Position numbers and translations under genes: made by a program. A DNA stretch of 64,000 nucleotides, from assembly GCA_022495005.1 (NCBI GenBank), contig JAGYXB010000011.1, forward strand, positions 1-64,000, read 5' to 3'. Numbering within the stretch: the stretch's first letter is position 1; every line of letters begins with the position of its first letter. Source of the DNA: Rhyacophila brunnea (lineage: Eukaryota; Arthropoda; Insecta; Trichoptera; Rhyacophilidae). Under the pieces are notes generated by a model. That model was not told where the DNA came from, ran no database searches, and saw nothing but the letters and a program-made list of their open reading frames with translations. Of the stretch, positions 11,335 to 22,301 are shown one piece after another.

Positions 11335-12281
11335 TTTTATATTATGTTATTTGTTTAAAACAGATAATTTATAACTTTATCTTGTCATAGCACTTCACTC
11401 GCGAACTTTGTAATTGTATGACAAGATGATTCAAATTAATACAAACATTCAGAACATCGTACACATTTTCATACGACTTAATTAATAGGCTTGCAACTTG
11501 CAACTAATAATTATTGTTTGTAGGTGATGAGATGACTGTTGTAAAAAATGACAGTGACAACCGCTGTCAGTCCGCGCAAAATGAAAACAGAGCTTATGCG
11601 GCGGTGAATGGCATTATAAAAAATAACATTGTGCATTTGAAGGACATTGAGATTTTAAACAAAATAATTATTGCGCGTTTAAATTCAACATGTCGTTGCT
11701 TCCGATGAGACGAAATCAGAGACAAAGGGTACCTAATTATTGCGACGAAAAATAACTAGGTATGTCTAATTACAATAATAGTGCACAAGATGTAGACAGC
11801 AATATTTTCAAATCGTGGGTAGTTTTCAAAATGATTTTAATTCATTACCTACTACCGAGATATTTCAAAATCAGAATTTATTTTTTATTACAAAATTTTA
11901 TCTAGGTATTTAATTGATAAAAAAATATATCTAATAAATTCTATCGTTTTAATTATTATATGTAGGTATGAGAATATATTTTTTATAAATGCAATGCATA
12001 TTACATACCTACCTAAATGTAATTAAAAAAGATATGTTCAAGTAATCACAAAAAAAATAATTACGAGGTTGGCATAACTGGCTGTCAAAACTAAAAAAAA
12101 TCGTTCAAACGTGAAACTTAAAAGTAAATACTAAATTATTGGGCAACGGAAATAAATATTGTCCTAAACCTAAACCCTTCAAAGAAATTGATGAAACGTT
12201 TATAAATAGAAATACTAATAGTATAACAATTTGTTTAGAAAACACTAATCAACTAAGAAACACACATATTTGTTGAAAAAT
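11335..12281. promoter_or_regulatory. divergent upstream region between candidate exon and RMI2
   Basis: AT-rich spacer separating two oppositely oriented first coding exons. It presumably holds both 5' UTRs and promoters. No TATA box or initiator could be assigned with confidence. A plus-strand open frame at 11514-11708 has no recognisable domain and is not annotated as a gene. Confidence 0.35.
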
Positions 12282-15200
12282 ATGGGTGATACAAACGTTT
12301 GCCATAGAAAAGTTTTATTAAAAAATATACATTCATTGTCTTTATCAGCCGTTTGGGTGAATGGTAAAATTGAACAAACGGTGGGCACCGATATATTAAT
12401 TATCAATGATGGCACCGGGAGAGCCAAGATATCAAAATGTGATTCAGTTCAGAGCACGACAAATAGAGGTTGGATATCGAAAGGTCACTAACTATATTAC
12501 ACATTGTTTTGTCGTATAACGGTTGGAAATAAAGAATTTGTGTTGTGTTATCTTTGGTAACTGTGTGTGATCAAGACTTTGTAGAAAATATGTATAAGTA
12601 CTGTCATTATAGTGCCGTTTCTTTTCTTATTGAAGAAGTAAAATTTCATGACCACAAAATAATATGTCCATACTACTCATCGTTTTAAAATGTCGAATAA
12701 ATTCATATTTTGGTATATCTAATGTTACAGCACTTTTTCAAATTAGTTTTTAGTTTGTCAATGCATGTAACATTAAAATTAGTGTTTCCAATTGCCTACA
12801 GATCGCCGATGAAAAACCAAGAAATCATTATTTTATAATGAACAATATTTTTTTCTCTAATTTCCCAATTAAATTATTCATTGTCGTCCTGTAAAGAGCA
12901 CATGATTCCTTAAAATATTAACACTCCTGTTCAGGGACGGCTCTTGTATAGGAGCAAAGGTGCACTGATCTCCCAAATTATTACGTAACTATGTAATAAT
13001 AAGTACGTATTCAAATACCTACTATCACTCCCCTCCATTTTGCGTGTGTGAATTTCTCAACTGTCACTTTGTGTTTTGTTTTCTTTTTCTATCGTCTGTA
13101 TTTGGGATGAAGGTGGATAATTGACACACGCAAAATGGAGGGGAGTGATAAGTGGCGCCCAACGTGGGGCTACGCTTCTTGATTTTGATCGTCTGGAATC
13201 AAGAAGCAGGTGAAATTTCTTTCACCCGGACACACACCCTGAGATCCAAACACCGGAATAGGAAACGGCGAGGAAGAAACATCCAGAGGCTTGCCTCTGG
13301 TGGCGCTCAACAAAGTATAATAATAAGCAGTAGAAAGAGGATGCTGCCAAAGCCAAGCCAGTGAAGAAAAGAGCAGAAACACCCGGATTGCGAAGTCATG
13401 GCTCCCGATGTACTCCCGACCAACTGCATCCGCCAGCGAACTTGGCCCACGGACGAGTGTATCGGGCAAGACCCTGGCTCCAACGAGGGAAAACGGCATC
13501 AAACGCCCTGCATCATCAGCCGCTTGAGCCCTCTTCGTCAACAGCAGCGTGTCTGTGAGCCTTGCAATCAGCCCTGGCCCAGATGCACCAGGATGAAGAG
13601 AGCTACAAAGCGGCCTTCTTCAGCTGAGCAAAGCAGCCTCCATCAGCGGATAGCAGCCAAGCAGCATCCTTAGCCATTAGCATCATAGATTAGTTAGTTT
13701 TAAGTTTTTTGTGTTTGGAAGCGATGTATAATAAGTTATTTCAGTGCTCGAAGTGGAAAATTTTACAACCCGGAGCGGTTGTATGAGGCAGAATGGCGTT
13801 CCGGTCCATTTCGGGCCCTGATATATTTTTAAAATTATTTTTATAAACTTTAAAGCCATTTAAGTATTAAATTAAGTTTTCTGCATATTATATTAGTATA
13901 ATATCAGTGTAGTGCGTGTAATTCGATAGCCGCGGCAGGGCAAGCGAGCAAAAAAGGGGGTCGAGTAATGCGCCGGTATGCATTTTCGTGAGGGATCGAC
14001 TTATTTTCGGACGGTCGCTGTTGGGAAGGCTGGGTGCGACGTCCTCTCTCAGCATCCGCCCGTACGGTAGACATGGGGAGCCGCGAACCACTACGCCCAC
14101 AAAGCGGCGTAGTGCTGCATCCGAAACTCTCCGGTTGCCGACGGTCCGAGGGTGTTGAGAGGGCTGGGCGCGACGCCCTCCTCTCTCAGCAGCTTTACGG
14201 TAGGCCTGGGAACCGCGAACCACTATGCTACAGTGCTGCATCCGAGTCTCTCCAGCCGCCGACGTACCGGGAGGGCTTCGATCCTTCAACGTCTAGAAAT
14301 GCAACCCCCCCTTATCAAGCCGCCGCACTGTCCAGTTACACACGCTATCGTAATCAGCCCTTAGTTGGCCCGATCCCCATTCGGGCCTTTCCGGAGAGGT
14401 GCGCTTGTGACACCCCCGTCTTTGTGTATCTGAAGAGGCCCGAATCGGTATCGAAGCCAGCAAATAATAAAGCGCTGATTACGAAAATAAATAATAATAA
14501 CAGAGCCGAGCCGGCAACATTGTCTTTGACCGTTGGAGATATGCAACGTCGCCCAAGAAAAAAAACCGTTGGGAATGATTTTTCAAGATGGCGCGGAGAT
14601 CGCGACAAGCAGCAAAATCGCGAACGCGTACATTTCGCCCTCCGTAGAATTAAATTATTAAAAAATGTAACCATATAGTATAATAAACGTAAATAAACTC
14701 GCCGCTTCCATCACAATTCCGGTGCCTTAATTATCCACCTTCATCCCAAATACAGACGATAAAAAAGAAAACAAAACACAAAGTGACAGTTGAGAGAAAT
14801 TCTCTTACCAAAATGGAGGGAAGTGATACTACATATTGTATGAATTAATTATTGTAAAATATCTTTAATTTGTCGCCCGTCTGCACGCATAAAATGCGCG
14901 TAATTTCTGGCGGCCTGCATGTATGCATAGGTACGTCTTTCGTAGTATTAATTGTGCAGGAGAGAAATCGAACCGCCTGGCGATGATTTTTTTTTCACGC
15001 TGCCGATAATGTGGGCTCAGTTGTGATCTTTTTTCATTTCCGAACGTGCAATATTTACCTCACTTGGAACACTGTCCCTCCCGATCCGAGCTTACGTGCG
15101 CAGACGACATTTCACGACAACACTGTGTTTGATTGGCGCGAAGAATAACAACTCACAAACGCTTTTGAAGTCGGTACAATTTTCCCGCGTAATATTTCAA

Positions 15201-18200
15201 ATTATTATATTGTTATTTAACACGTTATGAGGTAAATGCTCTGTTATTTGCCCTATAATATTGAATCAATCAAAATATTGATTAGAGTGATATTGTGATC
15301 ATTAAGTTAGGTGTAGAAATCTCAACATACAAATACCAATTGTATAATTATTTTACCTTTAAAAATTTAATAATTTTATTATGCCTAGAGCAAAGTAAAC
15401 TTGTAAATGTAAGTAACTGATAAACTACTTATTAATAACCTTTGCATAATATGTACATACTACAACTTTTTACGTACCTACTTATACTACTCTAAGAGAA
15501 GTAGTTATTTAACGAAAGCATTACATTGTAACAATTTCTACAATATTAGGTATTTCAATAGAGTATGTGGAGTATGAGCGTTATTTTTCAACGTAAAAGA
15601 GGATACAATATTTTTTAAGATGAACAAAGCAATTTTCCAATGTCAATTATTGAAGAAAAGAAATATAAATTATTATATCAAATACAATATTCGTGTTACC
15701 GAAGTATTTTTGATGTTGAATACATCGTTCAAATCAGCCCTAATTGGAGTGCAATTCTGGAGTTGAGGTGTACAAAAGTATTAGCAATTTTTATAACAGA
15801 TAGTAACTATATCCCGTTGAAAAATCACCGGTCCATAGTATTTATAAAAATGATACAGCGCGTAGGTATATGCGGGGAATGTGGGATGCAAATAACCGAA
15901 AGGGGAGTATAAGATATGCCCGAATTGCGTCATTTTTACGGCTTTGTCCCAATGACATAATATGTCTAAAATACTTGCATCAGTTATAATTTATGGAATT
16001 TAGGAGTGTCAAACGTGGAAACTACGTTGGCACATATGAAATGTATTACAATAAAAATCTAAAAGAGTTTGTATGCCCTTTGCATCATACCTATCATATC
16101 CAGAAGCTTGGACTTTATAACTTTGACAACAAATAAATGCTGTCAGTGAATGTGAGCGTCGTTTCGTTTCAACCCCCCCCCCAAGATGTATTATATATTT
16201 AATCATAAGCCTACCTCCACTCCGAAGGCTATTGCCGATTTTTTTCAATACCACAAAAAGGAAAATGCATGTTTTTCTCCCACTCCCTAATTTTATTATC
16301 ACCGGCCGCCACTGCTCCTGTTACTGTAATGTCACATTGGGTGACCCAGCCTATTAAGATGATACATCAGTGAAACGGCAAATAATTTTCAACTATAGGC
16401 GCGACGAAATTTTAGACTCGCTGGCATTCGGAGAGAGAACGTCGAGCTGGGAACATGTCAATTTGTTTCGTGATGGCGACGGGGGTATTAATTCTTAAAT
16501 CGTGTAAAAATGACTAAAAACGTTACCCATTTACTTGAAAAAGAAAACATGTCAATGAATATATTATTATTGTTACTAATAGAACAATAAACAGAACATT
16601 AAATGGACGCATATTGGATTTATATGACAAATTATATTTCGTTCGGCATGCGTCATTTGCACCCGCGACCCGCAATCCGCGCATCGCCTAGCCACGATCT
16701 TTTTAGACCGTGCCTCAACTGAGGTATAGCCTATCTCAGTTAAGTAATATGCACTTTGTCATATTAATATTTTAGCTATTCCTGGAATTATTGATATTAC
16801 ACATAATTAAAATGGTATTACATTCAAAATCGATAGTATTATCCAGGAATTACATGTCATTGATAGATATCCGTCAGATTTCATTTGCCTGTCATAAAGT
16901 AAAAATTCACATTGCAAACAGAGCGTTGCATTCCATTATGAATAAAAGAGATAGATCTAAAAGTATAATATATACTATATTATATTATTATATGACAAAG
17001 AGAGGCTTACCTAATTTTGTGAAAGAGACATGACAGTAAGCGGTGTGATCAAGATAGTGTTATGACTAGCCTTCTTGTAGGCAATAAGAATGTATAGAAA
17101 TATGTTCATGTAATTATTGAGTTTTGATGCCTTTTCGATCATAAAAATAATAGTAAACAATGACAATGAAACCTTATTAGACTTAACTTTGTAGCCAAAT
17201 TAGGCATTTCCCTTTTGACTAAGTACCGTAATATTGTCAATCTTGTACGGTAACCCAAGGTGACATCACCGGAATGGACGGAATTTATTAGCATCATAAA
17301 GAGAAGATTAAGAAAGTTTTAGAGAATAGACTAAACTCACTTTTATCCGTCTACTCCTCTACCTACCTATACCTCTACCCGTACCTCTCCTCGCCTATTC
17401 ACCACTGCTCTTTGACCTCTTTACCTTGTGCGATTTTTAAGAAATTTTACATTGTAACTTTGGAACCCTTCGAGATATTGAGATAAAATTAGTTCCAATA
17501 ATGTAATATAAGCTCCTGAGGTTTCATCAATATTGGTTCAGTAATTTTTAATTATAGCAGAAAAAATGGAAACAGATAATATGTGGTCACACGATAGTCA
17601 AATTTTATTAATGAAGTAGTAGGTATAGATGATCAGCCCTCCCTTACATTGCAGTGATGATATAAGAGCGATCTACGTGCTTCAAAACTGAAGTGGCAGA
17701 ATCTAGCGCTTGAGGGTGACATTGCGAAGTGATTGTACAATGTGACTTCTGTATTGTGATCAATACATTTTAATATGTAGGGGTATATAGGTGGCCATAC
17801 ATGGCGAGGTTGAACCTGCCACAGACTAACTGTATAACATAACTGTACGTTAGTGAGCACACCACAGATCAGTTCAAACTCCATTTAAATCTCAGTCCCG
17901 GTAAATAGTACCATAGAGATTTCATTTATGTCCGTCTGATACCATCACCCACGGTGGTCGCGCGGCTTACGCGTTGGACTACTATAACGCCGTGAGTCCC
18001 AGGTTCGAATCCTGGGTCTGGCAAGTACACATATTGTTTTTCAATTTGTATGTGAGTCAGGGTATGGACCTAATAGGTTGAGCAAGTGGCTGACATCCAT
18101 TTCTCGTAAAAAACAAAATCTGTTAATACAAACCTCTACTCTGTGGAGGCCCATATGATCCTATTAGGATCGGACATGGTCGGAATGAAAAATGAATGAT

Positions 18201-18458
18201 TCCATTAATCGTCATATTTTCTTTCTGTTGTGAACTTTAACCGTTGGCTTTTTTCTTCCAGGTGCTCATTGTTGGATTATTGGATTTTTAACCAACACTA
18301 AAGGATTACCTGAGATAGTTGCTAGAAAGATAGTTAACATATCCGAAAATGAACTCGCTATTAAGTCGTGGCATTCAGAAGTTCATGACTTGGACTCGTA
18401 TTTAGATGGAAAACACCAACCTGAATTAATATCAGAAGAAGAAATCATGTTCAATTGA
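12282..18458 (+). CDS. RMI2: RecQ-mediated genome instability protein 2 (RMI2)-like, 2 exons
   Basis: Exons join(12282-12483, 18262-18458) give 132 aa; the human protein is 147 aa. Exon 1 runs from ATG at 12282 to ...WISK plus one base at a GTCACT donor; an upstream in-frame TTG is not a start. Exon 2 begins after TTTCTTCCAG and ends at TGA. RMI2 is the small OB-fold partner of RMI1 in the BLM-TOP3A-RMI1-RMI2 dissolvasome, which resolves double Holliday junctions in the nucleus. Exon 1 carries LSLSAVWVNGKIE (compare the family's L-A-V-W-hydrophilic-G-R-V strand) and a D-x-T/S-G-x-A/F turn. Exon 2 carries AHCWIIGFL, then IVNIS-NE-x-x-I-x-S-W-x-x-E-V-x-D-L, matching the family's closing strand and helix. 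I see no broken frame. The intron is 5.8 kb and holds an LTR-derived element and a SINE ending 56 bp before the acceptor. Identity rests on recognition across about 110 residues. Confidence 0.78.
13023..13150 (+). repeat. short LTR head closed into a hairpin
   Basis: The first ~105 bp match the LTR start seen in reverse at 14717-14828, including CAACTGTCACTTTGTGTTTT and GATGAAGGTGGATAATT. The unit then ends in the exact reverse complement of its own first 27 bp (13023-13049 against 13124-13150), so it can fold into a hairpin. Confidence 0.85.
13153..13170 (+). other. primer-binding site, tRNA-Lys type
   Basis: TGGCGCCCAACGTGGGGC lies two bases after the LTR-like head. It is the 18-base sequence used by retroelements primed with the lysine tRNA of the Lys1,2 type, complementary to a tRNA 3' end including CCA. 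Position and sequence both fit a reverse-transcription primer site. Confidence 0.85.
14029..14264. repeat. internal tandem duplication in the LTR composite
   Basis: 14029-14143 and 14163-14264 are diverged copies. Both start GCTGGG(T/C)GCGACG, share CCGCGAACCACTA and GTGCTGCATCCGA, and end GCCGACG. Minus-strand frames repeat the same peptide pattern twice. Confidence 0.8.
14406..14828 (-). mobile_element. LTR in reverse orientation (right end of composite)
   Basis: On the minus strand this begins TATCACTTCCCTCC and ends GGGGTGTCACA. It is collinear over its full length (423 bp) with the solo LTR at 9002-9461 (460 bp), and it carries TA instead of TG at the outer end. CTAC follows directly at 14829-14832. 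Confidence 0.85.
14833..17944. other. RMI2 intron interior, nothing recognised
   Basis: AT-rich sequence without a supportable exon or a transposon with defined ends. Open frames at 15640-15912, 16009-16302 and 17633-17884 lack recognisable domains and usable splice context. Confidence 0.5.
17945..18205 (+). repeat. SINE family A, near full-length, tRNA-derived head
   Basis: The head contains a GGTGGTCGCGCGG box A-like segment and a canonical box B, GGTTCGAATCCTGG, spaced as in a class II (Ser/Leu-type) tRNA. It is followed by the family body (TAGGTTGAGCAAGTGGCTG, ACCTCTACTCTGTGGA, GGATCGGACATGGTC) and an A-rich tail. The copy ends 56 bp before the RMI2 exon 2 acceptor. Confidence 0.88.
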
Positions 18459-18640
18459 ATATTCAAAGTTGTGTAATATGGATTTGGTGTACGACAGGGG
18501 TGTATATTGTTTCCTCTACTCTTTCATATGCACTCTGTTTTTAACGTAGCCATAATAAATGAATCGGCAGATATTGTGGTTAATGGGAAACCTATTAATA
18601 GTATACGGTATGCCAATGACACAGTGCTGATTGCTAAATA

Positions 18641-19935
18641 CGAGGGTGGGTCAATAATTCCTTAGAAAAAAGCATTAAAACAGTTTTTATTTTTGTATTT
18701 TTTTTTTATTTCTCAACATAATCTCCTTGGAGCTCAATACACTTGGTTAGACGTTTCTCAATTTTTTTTAAACCGTCAGAAAAATAAGTTTTCGGAAGGT
18801 CCTCAAAATAAGCATTTGTCCGATCGATGACTTCTTCATTTGAAAAAAAACGTTGTCCACTTAGCCATTTTTTTAAGTTTGGGAAAAGGAAAAGTCACTG
18901 GGGGCTAAATCTGGCGAATACGGTGGGTGGTCGACCAATTCGAACTCCAATTCTTCAATTTTAGCCATTGATCGTAAACATGTGTGAACACGGGCATTGT
19001 CCTGATGAAAGAGGATTTTTTTCCTGTTTAAATGAGGCCGTTTTTCTTCAATTTTGTTTTTTAGCTGGTCCAATAAAGATGCATAATAATCCCCTGTTAT
19101 TTTTTTTCCTTTTTCCAAATAGTCAACGAAAATAATTTCACGTGCATCCCAAAATACAGTAGCCATAACCTTACCAGCTGATTTTACGGTTTACGCCTTC
19201 TTTGGACATGGTTTGCCTTCGCAATCCACTGCTTTGACTGTTCTTTCGTCTCAGGAGTATAGTGGTGTATCCATGTTTCATCTACAGTCACAAAGCGACG
19301 AAAAAATTCATCCGGATTGCGTTGCATGAGCGACAACAGGGCTTTAGAGGCCACCACCCTATTGCGTTTATTGTCGACTGTGAGCAAACGCGGCACCCAT
19401 CTTGCAGAAACTTTTTTCATGCCCAATTTGTCATGTAAAATAGAAATGGCGCTACCTTTTGAGATCCCTGTAACCTCAATTATCTCACTCAACTTTAATC
19501 TTTCGGTCACTTAACACCATATCGTGGATTTTATTGATCATTTCTGGTGTAGTCACCTCTACAGGACGTCCTGAGCGTGGTTCATCCTTTGTTGATGTAC
19601 GACCACGTTTAAATTCATTTAACCAGTTATAAATAGTTGCAAGTGAAGGAGCAGATATGCCGTGAACTAAATCCAACTCATTTTTTATTTCCTTTGCTGT
19701 TAACCCTTTTATATTAAAATGTTTAATAACAGCTCTAACCTCAATTTTCTCCATTTTCCATTTTCCACAAGCAAATTTTTTTTTTAAATGTACGAGAAAC
19801 ACACAACAACCCGACCAATCTGATTGAAACTTCGCAGCATACTGAATCGGTAGTGCCGCTGCATGAAAACAAACCGCTTACAGTACTAGTCGCGCCACCT
19901 GTCGGCTTTTCTAAGGACTTATTGACCCACCCTCG
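18641..19935 (-). mobile_element. mariner element, complete length
   Basis: 1295 bp with inverted ends CGAGGGTGGGTCAATAA(T/G)TCC continuing ...TTAGAAAA, flanked by TA (18639-18640 and 19936-19937). The length, TA duplication and ~30-bp inverted repeats are typical of mariner. The transposase lies on the minus strand and is broken. The element inserted into an already existing LINE copy. Confidence 0.95.
18873..19802 (-). pseudogene. mariner transposase (DD34D), frameshifted
   Basis: Three overlapping or adjacent minus-strand frames together carry the whole family architecture. 19485-19802 holds the N-terminal helix-turn-helix part (EKIEVRAVIKHFNIKGLTAK). 19184-19510 holds TVDETWIHHYTPETKEQSKQ with the first catalytic Asp. 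18873-19166 holds HQDNARVH and YSPDLAPSDF with the second and third Asp. Exactly 34 residues lie between the last two, so this is DD34D. The frame changes between the three blocks indicate indels, so no intact protein is predicted from this copy. Confidence 0.93.
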
Positions 19936-20544
19936 TACATTGAATAGTAGGAAAGGTTAACGAGGCATAAATGTGTAAGATTTAAAAATGAAATTTTATT
20001 ACCAGTATCAAAAATAGTGACATGAAACACAAGTTTTGTTATCAATTAAATGCATGGCCCAATATGGATATTAAAGAACATGGGTCAATGAGAAATGGGA
20101 CCTGTATCAAGAAATAAAAATAAGAATTGCCTTTCTCAAAATGAGATGCCTCCTTAGCTATTGATTTAGACTGCTTATGGCCTGCTGTTATCATCTCTCA
20201 ATCTTTTTCTATGGCGTGGAGATAAGGACGCTAAACAAGAAGATTTCATGGAGAATTAAGGCTTTTGACATGTAGCTGTATAGATTCATCCACAAAATTC
20301 CTTGGAGTCACAAAGAGACCAACAACTTTTTATTATATTACCTTACCGTTTATGGCCAAAATAAATACCATCAGATATTGAATTGGAATTTTATTTACTG
20401 TGTACTTACAATTAGCATGAGGTTTAATAGTTTTGACAGGAAACTAAACATAATCAGAGAGTCCCCAGACGAGGGACGTCACCGATCCCTCCAAATTTTT
20501 AGTCTTAACGTACTTGCACTTGCTAAATAAAATAAACTATTTTT

Positions 20545-20755
20545 TCATTGTAATTAGATAGGATGCAAGTGGTTAAATTGGTAAAGCACATTGACTGGAA
20601 TCCAATGAATGTAAGTTGAGTCCAGTCCAATTTTTTCTAATATGTATATTTCTGAGGTATTTCCAAATTACATATGTATGTTCAATAAAAAATGTTCTCA
20701 TGTTTCCTGGTACATTCTAAAATCTTCTGAATTATTCATTGAATAAAAAAAAATC
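20545..20755 (+). repeat. SINE family B copy 1
   Basis: Collinear with 49440-49615. The tRNA-like head TTAAATTGGTAAAGCACATTG with a degenerate box B is followed by TTTTTTCTAATATGTATATTTCTGAGG, then ATGTATGTTCAATAAAAAATGTT, and an A-rich end. Confidence 0.72.
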
Positions 20756-21096
20756 TACCTAGGTACCTACCTATTTAATTTAAAACCATTGATTTTTTCA
20801 AAAAATTAAAATGGTACCCTTATAATTTCAAATCCTTTTTATTTATACCGAATCTAGTTTTGGTACATATGGTCACAATCTGTCAACCCCTATACAGTCG
20901 GTAGAAGATTATTCCGGACGATTGCAATTAAAAATATTGATAATCGCTATAATTAGTTGATGGTTGGTCTAATCGTTACCTAGCAAACCTGTCAGCGGCA
21001 CAGGTGATTTAATTTAGTCAAAAGTTGAAACTTTTTCTGAGATGCAAGTAGGTAATACTACCGATACGAATTTGGCTAATTTCAATTATTTTTAAG

Positions 21097-21600
21097 ATGT
21101 TCAGAGCCACAAGATGGATTATTTTATTATTCAGATTGTATGCGATAGCTTTCTACACATGGCCCTCACAAGGGGGGGCTAACAGGGCTATAACCTATGG
21201 GCCCGGGCTCAGGGGGGGGGGCCCGACGTGGCTGGTCGATCAGATATGTGAGATAAACACGCATCACAAATTTTCTCTTAATAGTAAAAAAAGTCGCCTG
21301 TGGAGCTATTTCTTAAAAGGGACATTAACATTTAAAAATGAGGCTGTAAGATGCAATTTGAGTGTTTTGTGTTGATACTCGACAACTCCATATTTCAAGT
21401 AGATGTAGGTATTAAAACCACATAAAGTTGCCAAAAAATTAACTGAAGGCCCTTTTAGGTAACGTAATTTTGAAAACGTTTCTGTTGTGGATCACACATG
21501 CCATTAAACTTAGCGATTGGTAGAGGGAGCACCAAAGATCCTGGCTGGAGGGCCCGTTTTAAGATGTGAGGGTCATGATGCTACGTCTTCATAGTCCTAC
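21097..21600. repeat. unclassified repeat with short inverted ends
   Basis: ATGGCCCTCACA (21159-21170) and TGTGAGGGTCAT (21565-21576) are near-perfect inverted copies. The inside contains homopurine/GC runs (GGGCCCGGGCTCAGGGGGGG). It also shares a 21-bp AATAGTAAAAAAAGTCGCCT-type segment and a GATCCTGG segment with the hAT element at 9836-10727. It may be a relative of that family. Confidence 0.45.
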
Positions 21601-22301
21601 GCGTAATGTGCTGGTCTTTCTTCTGGGGGCTCCTGATTAGGTCACAATATATGACGTATGTAGTTTTCTCGGTCTGGGTGTTTGCAATTGTTTCACTTCT
21701 ATTACTATTATAATATTAGGACTCGTGTTATGTTTTATATTTTATTATAATGTATGCATACATATATTACAGCACACCGTTAGGTAGGTACTTACATAAA
21801 AATCTACTCTTTTCTGCGAGTAATAAACTTTTTTCAATCTTGGTAGGTAAGTACTTATGACCAATAAAATTTAAGGTAGGTATCTATTTAAAATCATTTC
21901 GAAATTAGATACCTACCTACTGTCCAATCTTTTGGTACCTACTGTCGGCAATTTTTTACTCCTCATATTCAGTAATGCATCATAGTGATTGTATATATTT
22001 TATAGTATATTTAATATTGTTTTGTGGTATTCAGTACAAATTTACAATAATATTATTCATCCTAAAGTCTTCACTTATTTTATTACCTTACCTACCTATC
22101 TATTAAGGGTTACTTGAACATATTTTTATACGGCCGGTAAAAGTCAAAATTTAGCCTCTCTAAAAGGATGATTAAGAAAAAGTACAATTCCGGCGCTGTC
22201 ATGTTCTATCGCTTTATGTTGTGTTGGTTAAGTAGAGTTTGAATACGAAATACTTTTAATACTTTATTCACAAGCTAAACATCAAACTAAACTAAGGAAA
22301 A

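Larger units (their letters stand above)
13023..14828. mobile_element. LTR-retroelement-derived composite with inverted terminal LTR sequences
   Basis: A 1806-bp unit flanked by CTAC (13019-13022 and 14829-14832). Its two ends are inverted copies of the same LTR start: TATCACTCCCCTCC on the plus strand at 13023 and TATCACTTCCCTCC on the minus strand at 14828. The left end runs straight into a primer-binding-site motif at 13153. The interior is GC-richer than the host intron and holds no intact gag or pol that I recognise. Homology to the solo LTR at 9002-9461 identifies the family. The element sits in the RMI2 intron. Confidence 0.75.
18476..20325 (+). pseudogene. dead LINE reverse transcriptase, split by a mariner element
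   Basis: The left part (18476-18640) reads GVRQGCILFPLLFHMHSVF, then IVVNGKPINSIRYANDTVLI. This is the RT palm region of an insect non-LTR element, with the catalytic YADD changed to YAND. After the mariner the C-terminal part resumes (about 19936-20325) with pieces resembling LAIDLDCLWPAVIISQSFSM and RIEAF-x-M-x-x-Y-R-R-x-x-K-I-P-W in shifting frames with stops. The element is clearly inactive. Confidence 0.82.

Noticed and set aside
11514..11760. Open frame starting MFVGDEMTVVKNDSDN and an adjacent ATG frame MSLLPMRRNQRQRVPNYCDE
   Set aside because: Composition is mildly exon-like, but no family match and no splice context that joins it to RMI2 or to the minus-strand exon.
13170..14678. 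Several overlapping open frames on both strands with Arg/Ser/Pro-rich products
   Set aside because: They overlap each other in all frames inside a GC-rich retroelement interior, have no gag/pol motifs, and one is doubled only because of the tandem duplication at 14029-14264.
17945..18020. tRNA gene candidate
   Set aside because: Box A and B are present, but the acceptor stem does not close and the sequence continues into a dispersed repeat body; it is the head of a SINE.
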